From NCBI GenBank assembly GCA_948629335.1, contig CAPHZB010000026.1, positions 1 to 6,828 on the forward strand: a stretch of 6,828 nucleotides of DNA, in the 5' to 3' direction. The stretch comes from an uncultured Bacilli bacterium. GTDB taxonomy: Bacteria; Bacillota_I; Bacilli_A; RF39; UBA660. Shown piece after piece: positions 1 to 6,600 of the stretch. The translations under genes and the position numbers were made by a program. Numbering within the stretch: the first letter of the stretch is position 1; every line of letters begins with the position of its first letter. The notes beneath the pieces are model-generated. The model worked only from the letters and a program-made list of their open reading frames with translations. It was not told the DNA's origin and ran no database searches.

Positions 1-32
1 AAACTAGGTAAACCATTCTAACCTAGTTTTTT
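1..32. terminator. Hairpin terminator at the left edge, probably bidirectional
   Basis: A 9-bp perfect stem pairs AAACTAGGT (1-9) with ACCTAGTTT (21-29) around an 11-base loop. On the plus strand a T-run (27-32) follows, so it would stop a plus-strand gene arriving from the left. Read on the minus strand it lies about 85 bases past the stop of the M23 peptidase gene and could end that transcript, but any T-run on that side would be outside the window. The stem is clear; the direction in which it works is inferred. Confidence 0.6.
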
Positions 33-115
33 GTAGATGAGGGGGAGGGGTTATTTTTTATAAATCTCCCTCTATTCATTTTGTTCAATAAATGACTTTA
101 ATTTTTCTATAAATA

Positions 116-1615
116 TTAATAATAATATTTTAACGACTGTGGATTTAACCTTGTACCAGTAAATGGTGGACCGCCTTGCCATACTTCAAAATGTAAATGT
201 GGACCTGTTGCGCTTCCTGTTTGACCAACTTTACCAATGATATCTCCACGAGCAACTACGTCTCCAACAAATTTATTTCGCTTTGACATGTGCGCATATA
301 AAGTATAATAACCATTATTATGATTAATAACAATATATTCTCCATATGACCAGTGACTGCCCGATACAATAACTGTTCCATTGTTTGAAGCATATACAGG
401 GGAACCATATCCTGTACCTGATATATCCAAACCCGTATGGAATTCACGTCCACCACCAAATGGATTAGAACGCCATCCATAGTATGAAGTTAATTTATAA
501 CCACTTCTTGTAGGCCAGAACCAATTTCCTGTAATACCAACATTTGGAATTACCTTCTGTCCATACACCACAATTTCTGGTATAGCAGCCTTAAGTTCTA
601 CATTACTTTCTGGTTTCATATATGCAACAGTTCCATTAACCGTTTTTACTTTTTGACTAACTCGCTCTACTCCATTGACTCCCTTTTGTTTTACCTCAGT
701 ATAGCCTTTTTGTAAATTATCATCATATTGAATACTCGTTGGATATTTTTTTGTTTGATCTTCTACAACGGATGATTCTACAACCACACTGATTTGTGGA
801 AAGGTTTCTCCAATAACAACTTCTTGTCCTGGAAATAGCAATGCATTTACCGAGTTAAAAGAAGGATTAGAAATTAGAAATTCTTGTACACTAATTTTGT
901 TATTGAATGCGACTGTTTCAATGGTATCCCCTACTTTTACAGTATAATTTTTTTGTTTTTCTAGCGTTCCAAATAAAAGATATTGCGCTAAAGACTGGGC
1001 ATCTGTATAAATTGTTTCATTTACAGGAATTTTTACTGTTTTAATTGTCACATCATCATCTAAATAAATATTATCAATATAAGTCCCTGTTGTAACAATT
1101 TTAGATTGCGTTTTATCTACATATGCCTTATATTCCTCTTCTCCAACAAAGATTTTAATTACATTCTCCACCGCATCTTTGAATATATTTTCCTTTGTTG
1201 TATAAATCTTAATTGTTCTTTGCTTTTCTTCCAAATCACTATTTTCTTTTTCCTCCGTAACTGTTGTTACCAAGGTAAACTGATATCCAGAAATAGTAAA
1301 AGGCTTAATATCTACTATTTTTTCATAGATTTCTTCGATTGAAGAAACATCACCAGAATATGTCAATATTTTCTCTATATCAAGTCCATTTGGTGAATAA
1401 ATGGTATCTACTCCAAATTCTTCTTTATAGTCCTCATTTTTTTCATTAATATATTCTTCTAATGCTTGCTTTGATTCAATAACACCAATTGCTTCTCCCT
1501 CCAAGTATACTTGATAGTATGCTTTAGGCTCTGCAATTACACGATGACTTGTTTTAAAAAGACAAGTTCCTACAAATAAAAGAAACAAAAGAAAAATACC
1601 AATCGTTTTTTTCAT
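116..1615 (-). CDS. Secreted LysM-G5-M23 family metalloendopeptidase (cell-wall hydrolase)
   Basis: 499 residues from the chosen start. The product should be a zinc endopeptidase that cuts peptide cross-bridges of peptidoglycan outside the membrane. In order: a hydrophobic signal or anchor segment (about 4-20, after MKK; possible cleavage after VIA, 26-28); an uncharacterised N-terminal region (about 31-220); a LysM peptidoglycan-binding domain (about 223-268, YTVKVGDTIETVA to FPGQEVVIG); a G5 domain (about 281-353); and a C-terminal M23 (LytM/lysostaphin-type) domain (about 364-495). M23 residues are intact: HxxxD at H393/D397, AH at H442, and HLH at H473/H475, giving the zinc ligands H393, D397 and H475 with H442 and H473 catalytic. 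It starts at 1615 because GGTGAT stands 3 bases upstream and because the in-frame ATG at 1633 sits at the predicted transcription start. It has its own promoter and lies behind the terminator of the upstream gene. The family is certain; the exact bond cleaved and the physiological role (division, remodelling, surface assembly) are not visible. Confidence 0.95.
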   Translation of the reverse strand: MKKTIGIFLLFLLFVGTCLFKTSHRVIAEPKAYYQVYLEGEAIGVIESKQALEEYINEKNEDYKEEFGVDTIYSPNGLDIEKILTYSGDVSSIEEIYEKIVDIKPFTISGYQFTLVTTVTEEKENSDLEEKQRTIKIYTTKENIFKDAVENVIKIFVGEEEYKAYVDKTQSKIVTTGTYIDNIYLDDDVTIKTVKIPVNETIYTDAQSLAQYLLFGTLEKQKNYTVKVGDTIETVAFNNKISVQEFLISNPSFNSVNALLFPGQEVVIGETFPQISVVVESSVVEDQTKKYPTSIQYDDNLQKGYTEVKQKGVNGVERVSQKVKTVNGTVAYMKPESNVELKAAIPEIVVYGQKVIPNVGITGNWFWPTRSGYKLTSYYGWRSNPFGGGREFHTGLDISGTGYGSPVYASNNGTVIVSGSHWSYGEYIVINHNNGYYTLYAHMSKRNKFVGDVVARGDIIGKVGQTGSATGPHLHFEVWQGGPPFTGTRLNPQSLKYYY

Positions 1616-1618
1616 AAC

Positions 1619-1624
1619 ATCACC
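1619..1624 (-). promoter_or_regulatory. Ribosome binding site of the M23 peptidase gene
   Basis: The minus strand reads GGTGAT, then 3 bases, then ATG (1615). It matches the downstream part of the canonical AGGAGGTGAT sequence, so the short spacing is appropriate. It supports starting at the MKK codon and not at the ATG six codons upstream. Confidence 0.7.
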
Positions 1625-1638
1625 ATATATCATATATG

Positions 1639-1667
1639 ATTATAGCATATTACAATCATATAGTCAA
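1639..1667 (-). promoter_or_regulatory. Extended -10 sigma-A promoter of the M23 peptidase gene
   Basis: On the minus strand, -35 TTGACT (1667-1662) is followed by a 17-base spacer and -10 TATAAT (1644-1639), with TG one base before the -10 box (extended -10). Transcription should begin near 1633-1631, giving a leader of only about 16-18 bases. Five of six -35 bases and all -10 bases match consensus, so expression is probably strong and constitutive unless repressed. Confidence 0.88.
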
Positions 1668-1671
1668 ACGC

Positions 1672-1699
1672 AAAAATAGACTGGAATTCAGTCTATTTT
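1672..1699 (-). terminator. Rho-independent terminator of the cysteine-repeat protein gene
   Basis: On the minus strand, AAAATAGACTG (1699-1689) pairs with CAGTCTATTTT (1683-1673), an 11-bp perfect stem around a 5-base loop, and the RNA ends in a run of U (1676-1672). The TAG stop codon of the gene (1695-1693) is part of the ascending arm, so there is no 3' untranslated region before the hairpin. It separates this transcript from the M23 gene, whose -35 box begins only 4 bases further on. The stem is symmetrical enough to act weakly in the other direction. Confidence 0.9.
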
Positions 1700-3474
1700 G
1701 ATGATTTTACTCGTTTATTTCCAGTCAAATAATATCCCTTAGATAACAATTCCTGATCTGTTTTTGTATCTCTCCATTGTATATCTCCTGGAAGATAAGT
1801 TCTTGTTCGATAACGATAATAGCGAACTTTATCTCCTTGAACTACTTTTGTACATGTTTTATTTTCTTCATGGAAAGTGTATTCCTTTGATGGACATTTA
1901 TATGTATATTTTGCAATCATATTTTTTGTATCAAGGTACCCTTGAACGCATTTTCCCTCTACTAAATCATATCCTGTTTCACATGAATAATGAATACTTA
2001 CATCTGGATGCAATTCTGTGATAAAATCCTTTGTACATTTTTGACCGTTTGGTGTATAACCACTTGGACAATACCAATCACCATATATCTTATTTGGTGG
2101 TGTTGTCGTATCCTCTACCTTAACACATTTTGATGTATTTACTGGCTTATAATCTGATGGACATTTATACGTAATATCCGCATCTGCAGCTTTTGATTTT
2201 GTTTCGGTTGTTGTTACATCATATGTCCAGTATGTTATATAAGCACATCCTGTACATGCAGAACGAGTATCTACGGAAACTAATTTATAGTTAGAGCCAC
2301 TTCTTTCTGATGTGAATGTCTGTCTTGTAACAGTTGTTACTTTTCTTGTACAAGTGGTACCACTAATTACATATCCTTCTTCACAAGAATATTTAATAAT
2401 CTTAGTTGCATCAATGGTTGTCGTTGTTTGTTTATAACATAAATCTCCAGAAATAATATATCCTGATGGACATTTAATGGTTACTTTTCTTTTTGCATCA
2501 ACTATTTTTCTATATCCTTTTTTACACATACCACCACTGTATGTGAAACCTGATGGACAAGAATATCTTTTTGTAACTTTAGCAGTAACGACTCTTTCAG
2601 TAGCCTTTACACATTTAGATTTATCAGTAGCACTTGGTGTGTAACCATCTGGACAAACATAAGAAACCTTTTTCGTTGCATCAATCGTTTCTGTTCTTCC
2701 ACCTTCTATACGTTCTTCCGTTTCTACTTCTTTACTAGAAGAACTTGTTTCTTGTTCTTTTGACCAACTAGACCAATTGGACCAGTCAGACCATCTACCA
2801 TTTAATTTATACTCATATTGATAAGAAATAGATGGTTTTGGATCCGGTTTTTCATCTGGCGTTGGATCTGGTTTTTTATCTGGAGTCGGATCTGGTTTTG
2901 GCGTAGGAGTTGGTTTCGGATTTGGTGTTGGCTTTGGATTTGGTGTTTTTTGAGGAGTAGCTGTAGGTGTCGTTTTCGCCTCACAAATTGTTCCTTGACA
3001 ATAGTCATAACATCCTAAATGAACTAAAATATAATCTTCCTCTGAACCACATTTCAAATTTACTTTTAAAATGAACTCATCGCTATCTTTCGTAATCTCT
3101 ACATATGATTTCTCAATGTCACAAATATTTCCCTCTTCATCAAGTGGTGAAACAACTAAATGTTCTTTTAACATTTCCTCTAAAGTTAATTTTACAACAT
3201 CACCTTTTTTTTCTGGTAAACGTGGAAGTGTAAAATAAGTAATAGCTGCTTCCTTCATTGTTGTAATATTTTGATTGAATATCGCACTAGTTACTAATGT
3301 GGAAGTCTTATCCTGTGAGGTTTGCTCTCCGCTTCCTGCTAATAACTCTGATTTTACATCATTTACATAATCTTTTGTAGGAAATAAACATAATAGAATA
3401 AATACGAATAATGCTACAAAAAGAAACTGAAAAATGACGTTTTTAAATGAAAATCGATTTTCGTTGGTATACAT
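1693..3474 (-). CDS. Membrane-anchored extracellular cysteine-repeat protein
   Basis: 593 residues; I cannot assign it to a named family. One hydrophobic segment (about 12-32) near the start should act as an uncleaved signal anchor, leaving the rest outside. Next come: a small domain (about 58-164) with C118, C142, C155, C159 and C164, faintly like the soluble part of a pilin but with no prepilin cleavage site; a Pro/Thr/Asp/Lys stalk (about 166-214); WxxWxxWxxW (W228, W231, W234, W237), like the Trp ladder of thrombospondin type 1 repeats; eight cysteine-pair repeats (about 271-545, type YxCPxGYxxxGxxCxK, mostly 29-32 residues apart) with an insertion carrying CTGC (407-410); and an Arg/Tyr-rich end (551-558, then W567). 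The start at 3474 follows a strong Shine-Dalgarno; the longer frame back to 3549 runs through the promoter and cannot be translated from it. The even number of paired cysteines suggests disulfides or metal sites. Adhesion or surface-structure roles are inferred only from the architecture. Confidence 0.93.
   Translation of the reverse strand: MYTNENRFSFKNVIFQFLFVALFVFILLCLFPTKDYVNDVKSELLAGSGEQTSQDKTSTLVTSAIFNQNITTMKEAAITYFTLPRLPEKKGDVVKLTLEEMLKEHLVVSPLDEEGNICDIEKSYVEITKDSDEFILKVNLKCGSEEDYILVHLGCYDYCQGTICEAKTTPTATPQKTPNPKPTPNPKPTPTPKPDPTPDKKPDPTPDEKPDPKPSISYQYEYKLNGRWSDWSNWSSWSKEQETSSSSKEVETEERIEGGRTETIDATKKVSYVCPDGYTPSATDKSKCVKATERVVTAKVTKRYSCPSGFTYSGGMCKKGYRKIVDAKRKVTIKCPSGYIISGDLCYKQTTTTIDATKIIKYSCEEGYVISGTTCTRKVTTVTRQTFTSERSGSNYKLVSVDTRSACTGCAYITYWTYDVTTTETKSKAADADITYKCPSDYKPVNTSKCVKVEDTTTPPNKIYGDWYCPSGYTPNGQKCTKDFITELHPDVSIHYSCETGYDLVEGKCVQGYLDTKNMIAKYTYKCPSKEYTFHEENKTCTKVVQGDKVRYYRYRTRTYLPGDIQWRDTKTDQELLSKGYYLTGNKRVKSSK
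1840..2664 (-). repeat. Eight protein-level cysteine-pair repeats
   Basis: Within the surface protein, cysteine pairs occur at 274/288, 306/317, 335/346, 364/375, 438/450, 469/480, 498/509 and 527/541. The first cysteine is usually followed by P-x-G-[YF], and the second by K or R after one residue. The repeat period is 29-32 residues except between units 4 and 5 (74 residues), where an insertion carries CTGC at 407-410. The units have diverged in DNA, so this is an old amplification and not a recent tandem duplication. Confidence 0.85.
2833..2946 (-). repeat. Degenerate short tandem repeat coding a Pro-rich stalk
   Basis: Residues 177-214 of the surface protein are built from two- to eight-residue units such as NPKPTP and KPDPTPD. 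The DNA is a matching series of near-identical short units (plus strand GGATCTGGTTTT, GGATTTGGTGTT and variants). Such stalks usually lift a domain away from the membrane through the wall. The repeats could change number by slippage; units of a multiple of three bases would keep the frame. Confidence 0.8.
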
Positions 3475-3478
3475 AAAT

Positions 3479-3488
3479 ACCTCCCCCT
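3479..3488 (-). promoter_or_regulatory. Strong Shine-Dalgarno of the cysteine-repeat protein gene
   Basis: The minus strand reads AGGGGGAGGT, then ATTT, then ATG (3474). The GGAGG core ends 5 bases before the start codon. It fixes the start at MYTNEN, 25 codons inside the longest open frame. Confidence 0.93.
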
Positions 3489-3498
3489 TCTGCAAAAT

Positions 3499-3533
3499 AT
3501 ATGTATAAAATATGTCGTATATTATATACATAT
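3499..3533. promoter_or_regulatory. Inverted repeat over the -10 box and transcription start, possible operator
   Basis: ATATGTATA (3499-3507) and its exact complement TATACATAT (3525-3533) are 9-base arms separated by 17 bases. One arm overlaps the -10 box and spacer; the other is in the early leader. Their centres are 26 bp apart, about two and a half helical turns. The transcript should start between them, so this cannot fold as one RNA hairpin and would act as a DNA site if real. In DNA this AT-rich the match could be chance. Confidence 0.25.
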
Positions 3534-3549
3534 TCTCATTTTTTGTCAA
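3521..3549 (-). promoter_or_regulatory. Consensus sigma-A promoter of the cysteine-repeat protein gene
   Basis: On the minus strand, TTGACA (3549-3544), a 17-base spacer and TATAAT (3526-3521) match consensus at all twelve positions. Transcription should start near 3515-3513, giving a leader of about 40 bases ending in the strong Shine-Dalgarno. The gene should be transcribed independently of the large gene upstream. Confidence 0.9.
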
Positions 3550-3617
3550 TGATTAATATAGAATACATAATTCTATTTTTCCTAATTTATAATTCATTTG
3601 AAACAAATTATTTTTTT

Positions 3618-3645
3618 ACAAAGAAAGGACTATAAGCTTATAGTC
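3618..3645 (-). terminator. Weak hairpin terminator after the large membrane-protein gene
   Basis: An 18-bp perfect palindrome (3628-3645, GACTATAAGCTTATAGTC) lies 13 bases past the stop codon at 3659. As RNA it would form a 7-bp stem with a 4-base AGCU loop, followed by CUUUCUUUGU. The U-tract is interrupted and the stem AU-rich, so termination may be partial and some readthrough into the next gene is likely. An alternative reading is a protein-binding palindrome. Confidence 0.45.
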
Positions 3646-3658
3646 ACTCTCTCACTAC

Positions 3659-6600
3659 TTATATATGGTATATCTTTGCATAGCCTTCATCAAATACAGT
3701 ATTCTCTGGCTTATAAGCCTTGAAACCTAAAAGCATTGCTCGCCAACTATATAGTTCAGAAATTTTTGCTTGTGTAGAATACTCTTCAGAAGTTTCGATT
3801 TGTGTAGAATACTCTTCAGAAATTTCGGCTTCTGACTCAACATAAGTTTCTTCTATTACCTCTTGTTCAGAATATGTTTCTTCAACTGATTTTTGCTCTT
3901 CATAAATAAATTCTGTTTCTTCTGGTTCTTTGTAAATAGATTCTGTAGATTTCCATTCAGAAATCACCTTTCCGCCTTCATCAATAACTGTCTCTGTTAT
4001 TGAATCCTCCTCAAAAGAGATTATTTCCGTATATTCTTCTTCTGTTGATTCCTCTTCAAAAGAAATTGTTTCTGTATATTCTTCCTCCACTGGATCTGGT
4101 CTAAGGGCAATAGATTCAGAATACTCAAATTCAAATTCTCCACCTTCTTCAATGACTACTTCTGTTTTATCTTGATCAAATTTAATTGTTTCCGTTGTTT
4201 CGTTTCCTCCACCTTCAATTATTTCTTTCTCCGTTTTTCCTTTTGGAGTTGTATCCTCTACCTTAGCAGAACTTGAATCTGGTTGTACAATTACAGTTGT
4301 GTTTCTTGGCCCTGACTCTACAACTGTAACTGTAGAATCATCACTTAATTTGAAAGAATCCCCTACATTAGAATGTTCTTTTAATTTTGCATCCATTTCT
4401 TTATCTAATTGTGATGTTTCTAAAACACTTGCTATGTTATCATTACTACTATTAGACGAAGATTTAGAAGATGATTTTGTTGTACTAGATGATTTTCTAA
4501 CTTTATTATCGATTGGTGTATCAAAATCAAATCCATAATATATACCAAATTCATTAGCATTACAATTCTTAAATCCTAAAATACGAAGTAAATTAGATTG
4601 ATCACGTAATTTAGCCTCTTTCGCATTAATAATATCTTGTGGAATCATATTTTTTATGTTTATACCTACAAAACCATCCATAAACCATGTATAGAATCTT
4701 ACTGTTGTACCTTGATTTTCATAAGTCATTTCTTTTCCATCATTATCCACATAGTGTCCATATTGACTAAAGTTTCTAACATCACTTTTTGGTCCTGCAA
4801 AAATATAGTTATAATAACGATAAATTCCCTCTTTTTTTCTTTGTTTATCACTTGTTTGCATTGCTTGAATAGAACCTGTTAATACTTCTGCCTCATCTTG
4901 TAATGCTTCTTCTGTAATAAACTCTTTAAAGATACCAATAATTTGTCTTGACTCTTCATATTTTCCTTGATCATTTAACACAATCACACGATTTAGGGTT
5001 GCATTACGAAGTTCTTGTACAGCTGCAGATAACTTAGATAAGTCACTATCATCTAATTCATAAGTATTAAATTCTTCCATATCTTTCGTTAAACCGACAT
5101 AATACTTCTTGATTAAATTTTCACGTGTAATTTTATCAAGTGCTAAAGTATCGTTTGGATTTTCAAAACTATTTGCTGCATTTAGATGAATATACAATGA
5201 TAATGCTTGTTCTATTGTCACATTCATACCATCATACATATTCAATTTATCTCTTAATTCTCTAACTAAATCCATAATTTGTTCTTCTTTAGTATCTTGC
5301 GTTAGGACACGAGATGAATAATTAGCTTGTGATAACGCAGAAACACTATCAGAAACCATTTTGATTTTGTGAACCTTTTCCATTTGTTTTATCATAGACA
5401 AAGATGCCTCTTGGATTTTTTCCCCAGCCTTTTCTATCTTTGTTAATCTCTTCTTTGATTGTTCACTCTTTGTTTTTGCTGATACAAAAGTGCCAATTGC
5501 CGCAGCAATAATTCCTACACCTATTGTATAAACAGCTATTCTCTTCAAGCTAGTTTTTTTCTCTTTTTTATCCGCTTTTTCCTTCTTTTTAAACCAAGAG
5601 GTATTCGCAAATATATTCTTAATACCATTATGTTTAGATGCTTGTTGATTTAAAAATGCTTGTTGATTTAAAGATGCTTGTTGATTTAAAGATGAAAACA
5701 CTACAATATGTCTTTCTATCTCTGCTTTTATCTCTTCGACTTCTTGTATTTTATTCATAATCTGTTCTTTTTCTTCATTAGAAATATTATTATATGCTGA
5801 AGTATATTCTAATTCCAAAATATATTGATTACAAAAATTACAAATTTCATGTTTTTTATCCAAATCCGCTGTCCACACTGCTTCATCATATAAAGCTTCC
5901 AACTTTTCCTGAGACCACAACTCTATATTATTATTTTGTACGTTATCATTATCAAATTCTGAAAGTCGTTGATCAATACAAGCTACCTTTTTTTTGATGT
6001 CTTCAACTATATTTTCTATTTGGGATGCGTTCATTTCATTTTGATTCATATACTCTATGTATGACGCACAACAATCATCTAAATAATTTGCTACTTCAAT
6101 CAAATAATTCCTATCTGTTGTATTCATAGCTTGATTATAATAATAATCAACATCTTCCTCAGAAATCAAAATGTTTTCATTTACATTTTCATTGATTGCA
6201 TCTATTGCTTCGTCGGATTCTATTTCTGGATTTTCCTCTGGTATAATTCCATTCTCTTCCACATCTACTATCTCTGTATTCCCATTCATACGATTCCCAA
6301 TATGATCTACCATTGTTTTAAATGTATCAATTTGTTTTTTTACGTCTTCCTCTTCACTTTCTGTAACAAATTCTCCATTTTCAAGCATTTTCTCTAAATT
6401 TTGATAGCTTTCTATAAAATAGTCTGCAACCATACTCATTTGACCTATATCAGATGTTTTTAAAACATCTTGATACATTTCATAAATAGCGTCTGGTAAA
6501 ACATTCTCTTCTATTTTTGTATCTATTTTTGCATTTTCTAATCGTCTATATTCTTCTACTCGATAGTCAAGATCTCTAATTATTTGAGCAATTACATCAA

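Noticed and set aside
40..73. Possible 8-bp hairpin between AGGGGGAG (40-47) and CTCCCTCT (66-73), past the M23 gene
   Set aside because: It needs a G-T wobble that becomes A-C on the minus strand, has an 18-base loop and no T-run on either side, so it is not a convincing terminator.
116..133. Lipoprotein reading of the M23 signal (GTC at residues 16-18)
   Set aside because: The residue before C18 is Thr, which does not fit the usual lipobox preference for Gly, Ala or Ser, so an ordinary signal peptide or anchor is preferred.
1616..1633. Six-codon N-terminal extension of the M23 peptidase (ATG at 1633)
   Set aside because: This ATG is at or before the predicted transcription start and has no ribosome binding site, while ATG 1615 has GGTGAT and begins a normal MKK signal sequence.
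1840..2664. EGF-like or growth-factor-receptor-like cysteine repeats
   Set aside because: Each unit has only two cysteines, whereas those families need six or more per domain in fixed spacing.
2818..3018. Trp-rich plus-strand open frame opposite the Pro-rich stalk
   Set aside because: Its odd Trp/Arg/Phe composition is the antisense reading of Pro-rich repeat codons; no ribosome binding site or promoter supports it.
3475..3549. N-terminal extension of the cysteine-repeat protein (start at 3549)
   Set aside because: The extension is encoded by the -35 box, -10 box and Shine-Dalgarno of the gene itself; the ATG at 3474 has a proper ribosome binding site.
3558..3580. 7-bp hairpin ATAGAAT/ATTCTAT followed by TTTT on the plus strand
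   Set aside because: It has terminator form only on the plus strand, where no gene precedes it. On the minus strand there is no U-run. In AT-rich intergenic DNA it may be chance.
5637..5690. CRISPR-like direct repeats
   Set aside because: The 18-bp copies are contiguous with no spacers and lie in frame inside a coding sequence.
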